A stretch of 64,000 nt of DNA. Origin: Epiperipatus broadwayi. Lineage: Eukaryota > Onychophora > Udeonychophora > Euonychophora > Peripatidae. Where the stretch lies: positions 10,952,385 through 11,016,384 of the forward strand of contig JAQFVV010000020.1 of the NCBI GenBank assembly GCA_028023455.1. The letters are read 5' to 3'. Numbering within the stretch: the first letter of the stretch is position 1; every line of letters starts with the position of its first letter. This document shows, piece by piece, positions 44,420 to 56,693 of this stretch. The position numbers and the translations under genes were made by a program. The notes beneath the pieces were generated by a model. That model worked only from the letters and a program-made list of their open reading frames with translations, did no database searches and had not been told where the DNA came from.

Positions 44420-47258
44420 GGAAATAAATTTTAAGAAGTTTGGTGTATTTAATTTTGATATGAAATAAAGTAACATATTCTCATTGGAAATTTACATGTG
44501 CTGACTGTAAACTTGATGATAATTGGAAGGAATTGCATTCACCTGGAAAATTTACTTCCGATAAAAGAGAACGTGTACTACCTGAAAACTTATGTTACAT
44601 TGGTTCAGAAGAAATATTCTTAATTATTTTTATAGTCTGTATGATGGAAGAGACTTTGTGCTAAATGCTGTCTTCAGAATTAATAAAGAAAGTTACTTAA
44701 GTGTGTTAAGATTATAAATGTTTAAAAATATAAAGTTATTTAAATTATTGCCAAGATGATGATAGTAATGGAAGAAAAAAGAGAATGATGCAGATTGAGC
44801 ATAAGATAGACAAACTGATATTTGCTTAAACAATATTAAATTAAATATATATAACTATTGAATTAATTGAACTGTTAGTTAATCAAAAATTTATCATTAT
44901 AGTTATGGACTTCTACAATTATATATCATGAATTTTAATAAAGATAAATAAAACTTTCGACGAAGAACCATAATAGAATATTCATAAAATTTATGAAATA
45001 ATATTAAGAATGATGGCTGAAGAAATTATGAGCTTTTACGATAGAACATTATTGTTATTGATAAATGATTATAAATCTTTCTTAAGAATTGTGAAGAATA
45101 ATTAATAAATATATTTATAGCAAAATTTTAAGTTAATACTTATGCTTGGAGAATGCATGAATATTATATGATTGTATAAATAGAAAGAAGATATAGACAG
45201 ATATTTTTTATTAATTATTCATTTTCAGGGTGTTATTAATTATATGCAATAAAAATATAAAGATATACTTGGACTAATGAATGAAAATGTTATAATTGAA
45301 TGAACTACTTCTTGCAAATTGTGAATCGTTGAAGAGAATAACCCATATTTTTATTAGGGATGATAATAAATATCAATGATATAAATGCTGAGCAAGTCCT
45401 AGGAATAAATAAAATCCATTTTGGAGAAATTTAGGGAGTCCTTGTACAAGTACTTTATTAAGATAATTAAAGAATTACTTAAGGCCCAAGTTAAAGTTAC
45501 TGAGGTGAAGAAGAGTGCGAAGGGAAGAAAAAACAAATCTTTCTTCAGTCAGTTAACAGTTGGTCATTTCGTTGTCATAGAAACAACATTCCCTCAATTT
45601 AGAGTTGACAACTTTTATCATTTATATTGTATTAAATTTGTTAACTATATTCTTTTTTGTTTTAAAATAATATTTATTATGTAAGTATATTGGTTATATA
45701 TAATATTAGATATTAAGAATATATATATATTTTGTACAATAAAAATAAATAAATATGGATTTTGATTTTATAATGATGGAGAAGTTGTAACTATAAGGAA
45801 GTGAACAATACGGGTATTTAATTCAAAATATGGAAAAAGATAAAATAAATATAGTAATTATAATGTTTATAATTTTAAATGAAATGAGATGATACGAGAA
45901 TCGATTTCATTTATTTGAATGTTGGAATATTTGTGAAATTGGATGTATAATTTGATCTTTTTATAAATAAATATCAAATAATTTATTGGCTATATGATAG
46001 TTTTATCATAAAAGACTATTTGTTTATTCTTGATCTTCTTCAGAATGTTGAGAGGATTATAATATTGAGATAAGTTTAGATGTGATGAGAGTAGTGATGT
46101 AATAATTATAATGCGATGTAGGGATTTCAGGAGTGCTTTAATGAGTTGTGGTAAATTAGAAATCCTGTAATGTTGAAGATGTGTTTATTTAAGTCAATTA
46201 AATCAGTAAGAGCTTGAAAATAGGAACCATGATCAAAATTAAAGTAGACACAGTTTGAAATGTGACCTTATGTTATATTTGGTCCATGAAATTATTAGTG
46301 TGTTCTAAATAGGATATCCATCCCACACTGTTGTCACATAAAACTTGCACAGGTTAGACATTGTATTAATGATTTAAAGATATAAGTGGGAAACATAGCT
46401 AGACTTTCAAATGAATTGAAGATAGTATAATTTATTGAAAGAATGATAGAAATTGAACAAACATGTCATGATATAATATAAAGAGTAATATTTATGAGTG
46501 CTTTATATAAGATTAAAGATGAAAAGTGAAAAAATGAAGAATAAATTATGATATGGAAAGAGTATCTGACATGTATTATTATTGTTTTGATTAATATAAA
46601 TTAATCAGTACCATATTTTCCTAAACATATAACAATAATAAAGTATTTATATTATAATATTAGTATATAGAGTATTGCAAAGGGAGTACAAATTATAGAA
46701 TTTTAATTATATAATATCATATAAATGCAAAATAAAGGAGATATTAAAATGTAAATAAACCTGATTGTAATATTCGTATTTTAAAACAATAAATTATATT
46801 AGTTCACTGATTTACAATTAAGTACAAAATAAATTTGTTGTAAGAGATAAAAATACAACAATATATTATATCTTATCTGTGATATTTTATATGTCGAAGT
46901 ACTTATTTTGAATTTATAGTAATGAGCTTTATTGATATTATTTAAATTTTGTAAAGTTGTTTAATATCAATGCTTATTACATTTTATATTATTATTAAAA
47001 TATATGTAAAATTAGTTTAATATTTGTATAATCCTATTGTAATAAATGTGAATGTTTTGTTAAAATTGATAGTGTCAATAATCTCATTTCTAGTTTCCAA
47101 ATCATTATTTATCACCATGGCCACGCATAAATATGAATAATTGTATATAATTGGAAGTAATGGACTATTACTTGATATGTTTAAAAAAAACCCATCATAA
47201 TTATTAAAGATATTTGATATTGCATTATCGAACATTAATTAATTTGGAATTTGATATC
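44420..47258. other. no gene seen
   Basis: 2.8 kb AT-rich. An 87-codon plus ORF at 45,421 starts Lys/Glu-rich (MEKFRESLYKYFIKIIKELL) and ends in an A/T-driven hydrophobic run; no domain or splice support, so it is not called a gene. Confidence 0.5.
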
Positions 47259-47267
47259 AATCTAAAT

Positions 47268-47571
47268 CAGTGGTCTTCAACCACCGGTCCGTAAAAGTTT
47301 TTTGCTGTTGCTGGTCTGCGATAGACTGGCAAGAAAGTTTTAATAACAAAATAATAAGACTTTAAACTTTTAATTAATATAAACAATTTTTATTTATTTT
47401 TTTCATCGCACTTTTACCTGATTTAAAAAAAAAGAAACAGAACAAAATCTAATCAGTCATACATAAATTAATTTGTTTTTCTAGTTATCACAGATGTTTA
47501 TATTTTGCCGTCCGCGAAACCTTATCCTTATTTTTACCGGTCCGTGGGTGTGAAAAGGTTGAAGACCACTG
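47268..47571. mobile_element. hAT-type MITE with perfect 8-bp target duplication
   Basis: Ends CAGTGGTCTTCAACC and GGTTGAAGACCACTG are inverted repeats of the hAT type (CAG-G-T). atctaaat flanks on both sides (47,260-47,267 and 47,572-47,579), the 8-bp duplication expected of hAT. 304 bp with ccaccggtccgt near the left end and accggtccgtggg near the right. No transposase, so non-autonomous; mobilised by a hAT transposase elsewhere. Confidence 0.92.
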
Positions 47572-47584
47572 ATCTAAATGATTA

Positions 47585-48160
47585 GAATAAAGAGTCAATC
47601 AATCAAACATTTATGAAAGTGTTTTATAAAGTCATATGCAATATAAGAAGAAAAATATTTGAAATACAATGTGTTTTGATGATGAAGTGTTAGTTAAAAT
47701 TAATTTACTGAGGAGTATTGTGTTGTTAAAAGTATTAATAAATATTATTAACCTGTTAAATAATAAATCCAATTAATGAAAAGATTAGTAAATTAAAGCA
47801 GTGTTAGTGAAGTGATTATTATTGTATTTTCATTATTTTTAATATGTAGCTGAGTATTAGTACATTTCGTTATGTAAATGAATCAATTCAGTTGAGAGAT
47901 AATATTTTCCCTGAGATGTCGATTAAAGAATATGTTAGAAAAAGAGTGAGTTGAGAATATTGGTAGTAGGATTGTTATCGTTGAAACATTAGTTAGTTTT
48001 AATAGGATAATATTTTACTATGGAATAAATTTAAATTATTTCATTTGTTAGTTACTGGAATATCTTTTATATTTTAAAAAGATTAAAAGTTGTGTGGTAT
48101 TTTTATGCCATTGGATATATGTATATATTTTGAGTATATTCAATGTTTTAAAAGCTAAGT
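47585..48160. other. no gene seen
   Basis: AT-rich spacer. Confidence 0.55.
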
Positions 48161-48165
48161 GTCCT

Positions 48166-48232
48166 GATGACGGGGCAATCAGTCTAAAGACATAATTATT
48201 TATTTGATAAGTAAATAAATAAAGAGAAATAT
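48166..48232 (+). other. degenerate CTGATGA tail module
   Basis: cctgatgacggggcaatcag, then tctaaagacataat and gtaaataaataaag. Order and wording follow the CTGANGA, hairpin, GAAAC, AATAAA layout of the other tails, but GAAA is lost (taaag). Single copy. Confidence 0.3.
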
Positions 48233-48424
48233 TAATGAAGAATATTTCAGAGATGTTATTATTAATATTTGCATTAGTACATTTGATAATAGAAAGATGG
48301 TAATAGTAAGACTGAGCTAGACTATGCATACATGCTTGTAGGTTTTGCCTATAGCCGTAGGGTATAAATATGATTTAATCATCTCTTGGGCGGAATGATT
48401 ACAATATGTATGTAATTATTATTA

Positions 48425-48540
48425 TTATTTTTTTTTCATATGTCATAGCATCGGCCGAGAGGCAAACCCACAACCGTCTGCAACCAACTACCAACTACTT
48501 GCTTGCAAAGCGGTTGCGATGACCTCTCGGCGGCGATGTA
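48425..48540 (-). mobile_element. SINE family C copy 3
   Basis: Minus: cgccgagaggtcatcgcaac, a long variable region, then gggtttgcctctcggccgat and gctatgacatatg plus an A tract. Flanked by near-perfect 19-bp repeats (atgtat-taattattatta) at 48,406-48,424 and 48,536-48,554, one mismatch. Confidence 0.8.
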
Positions 48541-48559
48541 TCTAATTATTATTACAAAA

Positions 48560-49450
48560 AGTAGAGAAGATTGCAATGTCTGGATCTGGAGTGAGACTAA
48601 CTTATATGCTAGGAAAATAAAAATAAAAACCTTAAAGTTTAGAGATTTGAATTTGTAGTAAATAAAAAAAAAAAAGAATACAATTAAAATGCTGAAGATT
48701 ATTTAAATAGTTCAATTATTCAGATTTTTTTTTGTTAAATAGGGAAATTAAAATGAACACATTCAAAAGAATAAAGAAAAATATTAGTAAAAAAGATAAA
48801 TGCTTTAAATAAAAAATAAATAGAAGTATTTAGGTAGATTTAAAAAAAAAGGATAAAAAAGGTTACATAGGGTATGTGAGATGTATCTGCAGGAGACTGC
48901 AATGATGTTGCTATCTTATTGACAATATATATAAAGAGTGCCTATTCCAAGTGTACAAAAAGAAGAAGTTCATTGTAAGCTTGATGCAAACACCGAATGA
49001 CAGGCAATTAATTTGCCCATATAAAATCAATTGGATTACTGAAGCAACATTACTGAATGGGGGTGCTTAAAATAATGACAAAAGCCATTAAATATCACTG
49101 AATTGAGGTTAGCTATAGCAGATTGTGTAGCAATATTTCTTGACAATTTCATCAGTGAATTAAAATCAAGGTGAGTTTATCTATTTTAGATATTCAATAA
49201 TTAAAATTATGCTAGCATCACAATGTGCAATCCCATTATTCTCAATAGAATATATCAATGTCAACATTATTAGGCTTTCACTGGATACTATGCACAAGTT
49301 TTGCTTTTGCAAACAGAATTATTATGATTTTAAACAAAAAACCATCATAATTACTGATTTCATAATAATCTAGTGATAATCAATATATATAGATGTATCT
49401 GTGATTTTTATGCTAGAAGATTAATTAAATAATTTATCTTAAAAAGATGA
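48560..49450. other. no gene seen
   Basis: AT-rich; no ORF or repeat recognised. Confidence 0.55.
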
Positions 49451-49467
49451 GTAATTAATATAAATTA

Positions 49468-49562
49468 GTCAAGCGTTGGTGGCCTAGCGGTTAGCATAGC
49501 TGCTTTCTAAGCAGCCAGCCTGGGGGCGCTTCCCGGTCAATGCTTTGACATATATAAAAAAA
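49468..49562 (+). mobile_element. SINE family D copy 4, tRNA-Gly-derived, perfect target duplication
   Basis: gcgttggtggcctagcggtt (49,473 onwards), anticodon loop tttctaa (drifted from cttccaa), cccggtcaatgct end at 49,543, then tttgacatatata and A tract. Flanked by aattaatataaatta at 49,453-49,467 and 49,563-49,577 (15 bp, perfect). Retroposed. Confidence 0.85.
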
Positions 49563-49579
49563 AATTAATATAAATTAAA

Positions 49580-50375
49580 TTGGAAGAAAGCAAAAAATAT
49601 AATTAATTAAGGCATTTTCTCAAGTTTTATTAAAAAAAAAAAAAGGCCTATGAATGTTAAGTTTTATGTCTGAAAGAGATTAGATAACTAAGCAATAGAT
49701 ATTACGACAAAGTGATAACATGGGATCATTGTAATAGCTTACCATTTCTTGCCAACCTTTAATTTTATTCTAGTACATAAAATTCAGAGCTATATCATAA
49801 ATTAATAAATCATTTTTTTACCATTAAGATGCATATATATATAAAGATTACTTGCGCAGATAATTATTTAGCTAAATTACTAATTTTTAATAACTACAAT
49901 TGAATTAAATCTAAGCATCAGTTAATCACATTAACCATATTATTAAAATCAAATCCAAATACATTTGCATTAAAATGAGAGATAAAGCAATCACAAATGA
50001 CAAATTTATAAATTAATAATTTTGAAGCTTTTACGAATAATCTGATCTGCCTTGATCTATTAAGATTATTAAATGTAGTCCCAATATATTTATTAAATAT
50101 AGTCTCAAAGCAGACTTTTTTTTATGTCATTTTCCATTAAACATAGTCTCAAAGCAGACAGTTTTTTTTTTTAAGTTTCTTACATTATTTCCATCAACAA
50201 TTCAAAGCAATAATTTACTTAAAAGTCTAAAGGCAGATTACTTTAAAAATCTCCACATTTTAAATTATTTCTAAAGCAATCAATACTTAAAGCAATTGTA
50301 TTAAGATAAAAAAAAAAAAAAAACCCTGATCAATAGTTTTTTAATATTACAGAGGCTAAAAATAGAAACAAAATA
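49580..50375. other. AT-rich, probably Musashi intron
   Basis: Directly downstream (minus strand) of the Musashi exon. Short direct repeats of agtctcaaagcagac at 50,101-50,160. No further exon recognised. Confidence 0.5.
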
Positions 50376-50382
50376 CACTTAC

Positions 50383-50465
50383 CATTTTATTATTTATTTC
50401 ATGAAAATGAATTTCACAAACTTTATCAACAATATCTTCATTTTCAAATGTAACAAAGCCAAATC
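50383..50465 (-). CDS. msi: Musashi RNA-binding protein, internal exon (RRM2)
   Basis: 83-bp internal exon on the minus strand. An AG acceptor after a pyrimidine-rich tract (tttcag) and a consensus GTAAGT donor bound it. It enters in phase 1 (first codon G|GA) and leaves in phase 0. The peptide is (G)[15 protein letters not shown] then [18 protein letters not shown] is the RNP-1 strand of an RNA-recognition motif, and [11 protein letters not shown] is characteristic of the second RRM of Musashi, which represses or modulates translation of target mRNAs by binding 3' UTR UAG motifs. It lacks stops and is far better conserved than its surroundings, so it is probably a live gene. Neighbouring exons (KIFVGGL upstream, VECKKAQPKE downstream) were not found, implying long introns holding many of the repeats here. 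Confidence 0.9.
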
Positions 50466-50469
50466 CTGA

Positions 50470-52325
50470 AAAATTGAAACACACACATATATATTAGCAC
50501 TCATTGTCATAGTATATATCATATGAAAGACAAAATCTTACACGATTCTTTTAACTTATATTTAACAACTGAATTAACAGCAATAATCCATTCTATATCA
50601 TTTTATTCACAATACACCCATTTTTAGGCATGATTAATCAATGGACAATAGATAATGGCAACAAGATCTTGGACAAGTTATTGAATACTGTCCCACATCA
50701 GTGAAGAGCAATGGATTGTTAATCAACTAACATCTAGCTTTACTTCTTTAAAAAATTGCAAGTTTCAATACTTTTAAGACTTTGAACTTACCTAATTGCA
50801 TAGATCACATCTGGTCAGGAATTATATATATTTGACAAAAAGATTGGAAGTATCTACTATTAACTAAAGTTATTAAAATATACAATAGCTGACATAATAA
50901 TACTTTTAAATAATTAGTCAAATAAGTTGGCTCACAAAACTTTATTTTTTTCAAGGTTTTCATTTTGAATAATATATAAAAAAATAAAAATAGCAACTTT
51001 GTGCATCCTTTTCATCCTCAATGAAGAAAGCCAGTAGTTCAGAATTAGTATTGAAATCTGGTTGACATTACCATATTTTGTCCATTGATTTGTTCTTACA
51101 TAGATAACTCTAGAATAGAGAAAAATAAAAAGAATTACTGCTGTTAGTGCAAAATCAATCATACATAAGACATATATTAAAGAGAGAATCAAGGAATTTC
51201 TACAGAAATAGGGTACAATAAAAGATAACTTGACTATGAAATAACCACATTTGCTTTGCCAATTGTAATAGGAAATGAGTTCATTTCAATTTATTTCAGA
51301 CAAAAGATGTTGGTTGTTGACGTAAACCAGTGATAACCTGGTCAGTTGTTAGGTCTTCAGATAAAATATTTTATCATTAGTGGTTAATATATAAAGTAAG
51401 AACTGATATATCCCTTGATCCTCTCACTATCATAAAAAAAAAATCAATTACAAAATAAGGAGTCATATATTTAGCTTTTAACTTATCTACAATAATTAAA
51501 TAGAATATGTCAATGGTTAATCTGCTTAAGAATCTAATTTTGTAATATTTTGCAAAAAAAAAAGTTAAAATGTTATTAAACAAATTAAAACAATTTGTAA
51601 TATATATATACATTAATTTCACTGCCTGATAAAAGGTTAAGATGATTTAATCTCAGGTTGCAGTGACCAGATAAAACAATTGGTCACTCCCTTAAAATTA
51701 AAATTAACTAAGATTTATTGAATTTCATTTTATAATTTCTTTTATCAATTTTTTATTTAACTTACACATGAGTAATATTATTCATTTTCTTTAGTTTTGC
51801 ATGTTCAAATAAAAATAGCATAAAGTGAAAAAACTGAAAACTTTGCTTTTGATTAAATTAATATTCAAAAATACGTTTTAAAACTCTGCCTGAGATATGC
51901 TTTACGAAAATCATTTTAAAGTGATTTTTCTCAAATTAAATACAATGATCATCATATAAAAATTTATAATTGACTTTAATATGAACTACGTAATTTGTCA
52001 ATAATATTTGCATATGGACTATAAATATGTAAATGGACTGGAAAAAATAAAAGGGAAATATATATTAAGATAACATGTTTTATCTTTTATTGAAAAAACT
52101 TGTAGTAACAAATACATGATAATTTGGTAATATCAGCTTGTGAGAAAATTTTTTTTACTTGTTTCATTTTAAAAAAGTTAAACAATCAATATCCATAATT
52201 AGCTGGACAGTTTACGATTTGTGTCCTAACTTTAAAAACAATGACTGAGGGGTTCTTATAGAAATATATGAAAAGAAATTGCAATTTTTAAAAGCAATTC
52301 ATGTTTGACAATTTTTTAATATTTT
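50470..52325. other. AT-rich, probably Musashi intron
   Basis: No exon recognised. ORFs of 60-86 codons are A/T-driven. A weak family X-like phrase (cccacatcagtgaagagcaa) at 50,694-50,715. Confidence 0.5.
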
Positions 52326-52334
52326 TTTTAATAT

Positions 52335-52420
52335 GTCAAAGCATTGACTGGGTCGCAAATCTGAACCCAGGCCAGTAGCTTGGAAGGCAGCTATGCTAAC
52401 CGCTAGGCCACCAACGCTTG
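52335..52420 (-). mobile_element. SINE family D copy 5, tRNA-Gly-derived
   Basis: Minus: gcgttggtggcctagcggtt, agcatagctgccttccaagc (anticodon TCC kept), then cctgggttcag and cagtcaatgctttgacatat with A tract. A short insertion breaks the T arm. No clean duplication by eye. Confidence 0.75.
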
Positions 52421-52424
52421 AAAA

Positions 52425-53450
52425 AACGCATTAAAATGACTTCCTTGACAGAAAATAAAGACATTTATTGAAAGAAAAATAGAAATGGATTTTTTTCTAT
52501 AGAAACATTAGGCATTACAACTACAATAAAAACTCATTAGAAATTACAAATCAGTGTATCCCTGTAATAACTTCTTAGAATATTGCTGCTAACAATAAAA
52601 ATCAATCAAAGGATAACTTTTTTATTACTATGAAAAAGAAAAAGAAAACTATCAGCATATGATTTTCCACAGATTGTACAAGACTTTCACAAAAACTTTT
52701 AAGATTTAGAAGTCAGTTTACTGGTCAAATTAAACAATATTAGTAGTATAATGCAGTTAAATACAAACAGCCAGATAAAAAAGTTTCAATGAGCACTATT
52801 CAATATTATAGTGAGGATATGTCACAAATCATGTTTCAACTGCTATTATGACTATAAAGATGCTGAAAATACTGTAGAGGCTTCAGATTGTCCATATGGT
52901 TTTGTAATGGTACGGGTTCAAACAGGATACATAACTTGTGATTTATTATTATTCTTTATATTATAATGAATGATATACATTTGATAATTTGTACACAATT
53001 TTATTTAAAATATGATATTTGCTAAACTGTTTAATAATTCAACAATCATAAGTGGATAAATTGTTCACTAAAGATCAGCCTTCAAATCCATAAGAACCAT
53101 CTTGTCAGAAATTAATATCTACTGAGAGTGACTGATGGACATTATGAAAGACTAGTTAAAAAACCCCAGTGTAAATCAATCATTGACAAAATCAATACTG
53201 ATGTATGGTTTTAATGCAAAGAATATTTGTGGCCAAAATGCCATTCCAAAACCATGGTACTGGTGTAAATAAAATTACAAAACAAATGAGTAATAGATGA
53301 CTGATAGCGAGTTATACACAATCAGACAGATTTTTTCACAACTAATGGACAGATACATAATCAGAAAAATCACCAAAAAAACACCATATCACCCAAATTG
53401 CCTGTTCACAATTATCAAGTCAGTTATATTAGGAATATCATGATTTAAGT
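52425..53450. other. no gene seen
   Basis: AT-rich with mixed-composition patches (52,850-53,420) that may be an old, unrecognised element. Confidence 0.45.
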
Positions 53451-53454
53451 AGTA

Positions 53455-54062
53455 ATATTAGAAGAAGTTAACAGTTACAAATACCTAGGTCAGATTATTA
53501 ATACAGATGGAAACATAATGGAGGAAATTAATCATAGAATTAAACTTGGTTGGAGTGCTTTTGGTAGAAATAACTTGATACTAAAAGGAAATATGCCTAT
53601 GTGTTTGAAAAGAATGGTTTTTAACAAATGTGTTTTACCAGTTCTTACTTATGGATCTGAGACTTGGACACTTAATAGAAGAGCAATACAGAGACTTCAG
53701 ACCACTCAAAGGAGTATGGAGAGAGGTATGTTGGGAGTATCAAGAAGAGATCGAAAACGCAATGTATGGGTAAGACAACAAACAGGTGTTACTGACCTTA
53801 TTGAAAAAATTAAAAGATTGAAATGGAGTTGGGCTGGACATATTGCTAGAAGAAATGATAATAGATGGACAATTGAAATTTTAAACTGGATTCCAAGAGA
53901 TTGTAAAAGACCCAGAAAGAGACCACATGTGAGATGGATGGATGAAATAAGAAAATGTGCAGGGGTGTTGTGGAAAAGAGAAGCTAAAGATCGGAGAAGA
54001 TGGATTAAACTTGGAGAGACCTTCATCCTGCAGTGGATTGATAATGGTTGATGATGATGATG
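53455..54062 (+). mobile_element. RTE-type LINE 3' end, best-preserved copy
   Basis: An uninterrupted frame from 53,458 to the stop at 54,051: LEEVNSYKYLGQIINTDGNI, then NHRIKLGWSAFGRNNLILKG, VFNKCVLPVLTYGSETWTLN, RSMERGMLGVSRRDRKRNVW, LKWSWAGHIARRNDNRW and GETFILQWIDNG. About 198 codons. It ends directly in a (GATGAT)n tail at 54,045-54,066, as RTE elements do. 5'-truncated: no RT or endonuclease domain. No frame damage, hence younger than the copies at 29.0 and 6 kb. Confidence 0.92.
53518..54051 (+). pseudogene. RTE ORF2 C-terminal fragment, 177 codons from internal Met
   Basis: The intact portion of ORF2 after the RT thumb. Conserved blocks: SETWTLNRRAIQRLQT, RKRNVWVRQQTGVTDL, WSWAGHIARR, RPRKRPHVRWMDEIRK. 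The Met is not the native start (the frame is open 20 codons further upstream) and the protein is not expected to function alone. Confidence 0.9.
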
Positions 54063-54113
54063 ATGATTAGCATATTCTAAATAAAATCATAAAAAATATT
54101 TTCTCTTGCACTT

Positions 54114-54258
54114 TTAATAATGCTTTTTATTAAGAAGTTTTTGATAGTTTTGATTATAAAAACAGTCTTGTTTAGTTCTTTCAATTAAACAAAAAGCAAA
54201 CCTCTAAAGAAGATTGCTGGCTAGTCAAAATTATCAACTTCTTAATAAAATGCAATGC
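54114..54258. repeat. short foldback with PLE-like tail words
   Basis: Arms about 54,114-54,156 (aagaagtttttgatagtttt) and 54,222-54,258 (tatcaacttcttaataaaat) are imperfect reverse complements. The inner right side has ctaaagaagattgctggcta then gtcaaaat, a drifted CTGAAGAAG/hairpin/GAAA module as in family A. Confidence 0.5.
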
Positions 54259-54264
54259 CAAAAC

Positions 54265-56685
54265 TACAAAAAGTAGTTTATAATTTATTTTATTTAAAAA
54301 AGCAACTTAAAGAGCAAGAGAATTGAATATTATCACATTCTCTGGGTTCAATCATCATTCTGATTAGATGATTCTTATTTTGTTGGATTAGATCCTCATC
54401 CAGATAGAAATATAGTATTCACATAATAATGACATCTTTCAATAGGATCATGTTTCAATTTGTACACCCCCTGCAGTCAAATATTTGTTCTGAGAGACAT
54501 ACATATGATAAATTATACTTTTCTTATAGTCTCTCTAAAGATCTGATTTGAGCATTATTAATCATTAGTGGAACGTTTTTGAAAAATCAGTGATAGATCA
54601 ATATCCTTCTATGAAGAGTTTTGTTTTAAAAACCTGAAGCTTTGCTCCACGTGGAATGAGATTAATATTTCCCTAGACACTTTAAATATTATAAAATTCC
54701 ATTTCATATAGGATGTTCTTGATATATAATAGATATTAATTATATTACCTAACCTAGGTAGATCAGAAATACATCTTTTAGAAATGCAAGGTTTTTTTTT
54801 ATTTAAATAAATATAATTTTTAAATATATTTAAAAAAATTTCTAAACTATTAAAAATTATTATATTTAATTTTTTTTTTTTTAATATTGTAATTTCTGGT
54901 CAAGATAGACATTTTAATAAAATAAACCAGAAACAAGATAACAAATTTAAAATTATTTTCTATTTGCTGTTTTTTTTCTGTCTTCTGTTAACGAATTATT
55001 ACAATCCTATATTACATTTATGACTTGCTAAAATATGTAATAGGCAGAAAACTTAACATATACATAAAATAATACAAATCTAAAAACAAATCAGCTATTA
55101 TTTCTTTTAATTATAAATCAACCAATAAATATTGATATGTATATATTATATGCAAAATTAACCATCGATAACATACTTATAAATAAAAGGAAACAAACAT
55201 CTCACAATATGCATCACTTTAACTATTGTCACTTATTTGACATCTTTAACCTGTGTGATTTGACTTAATAGTGATCAACAGACCCTTATGCCCATGGTTC
55301 ACGCATAGACAAAATAATTTTTTTAGCTTTTTTTTTTTTATTAAAATAAACTTACAATTCAAAAAATAGCACACACACAAATATTTGTTACCAATTCTAC
55401 ACATGTATACTTAACAAAGTCCTATCTTTTGACAAGTAAAAGCATTTAAATTAGGTGTTTTAAATTCTAAAGCTTTTCAACTAACATATGCAACAATAAA
55501 CACATTAATATTAACATATTTAAAAATAAAAGAAATGAAAAAAAAAAACCGTTTAAACTGATAATTGGGCATTAATAAGTATAAATACACAAGGCTAGCT
55601 CTGTACTTTTGTTTTTTATAGTTTTATTTTTTTTAAATAGATTTTTGTATAACGAAAACTTATTTTTAAATCACCAAGTATGAAGTTTAGCAGTTTAAAA
55701 ATAGATTTTGGTGAAGAAAATGAGGAGGAGGTGGAACTTATTAGTCAATTTTTTTTTTTTTTTTTAATTACATGCAAATAAATGTATAGAATGTCTGTTT
55801 ATACAAAATATATTATAATTCATAGTTATTTAAATTTACTATTATTTTAATGGATGAGTTATATCATGCTTGCAACCCTATCATAACCATCCACCAGAAC
55901 AGAAGTTAGACCATAGATACATTAGAAACATATACAGTACTTTATCAAGCAATTAATATAGGATATGTCACAATTCATGCAAGCATAATATAACACAACT
56001 GGGAACTTCAGATATATATAATCTGAATTATTTACTTATTTGCATATTATTTTACTTATAAAAATAAAAATTTAAGTACAGTTTTAAATTTTAAATTTAT
56101 TTGTATTTACTATTTCTATCAATATATAGTAATTAGTGACATAAACGATCGATCGTAAACAGGATCGAATTCTGGAATCTAGCTCTGCTTCAAACGTATA
56201 TTTCAAGCATGAGCTAATATTCAAAATACTAAGCATGAAACTCTTCTACATTCATGTGTACATAGGTGTAGAATTGTATTTTTAAAAAATTAAAAAGTAA
56301 ACATCAAACTATTTTAAATATAAACACACATAAAATATAAATACATATTCTAAATATTTAGCCAATTACATAAATACATATTATTATTGAAAACATTTTC
56401 TTTTACAAATAAATAACTAAAATGAAAAAAATTTAAATTACACATAAAATATATGTTTTACAAGAATCAAACATGTTATACAGTTCTAATATGCTATTTT
56501 ATTTTAAATTGTAAAAAAATAGTAGTTATTAAATATAATTTTTGAAAGATGATCGCAGTTGTAAATCAGATTAAATTTCTTCTTACTATATATTTTTTTC
56601 TTTCTTATAAATATTAAAAACAAACAACTTTTATGTAAAACATTTTATAGATAACAAAAAAGAATTCCCAGACTTAATAGATTAT
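54265..56685. other. no gene seen
   Basis: 2.4 kb AT-rich, poly-T runs, no ORF or recognised repeat. Confidence 0.6.
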
Positions 56686-56693
56686 TGTGCATA

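Noticed and set aside
45421-45684. 87-codon ORF as host gene
   Set aside because: Composition follows the A/T background and the C-terminal half is low complexity.
53706-54026. Minus-strand 106-codon ORF
   Set aside because: Shadow of the intact RTE frame on the plus strand.
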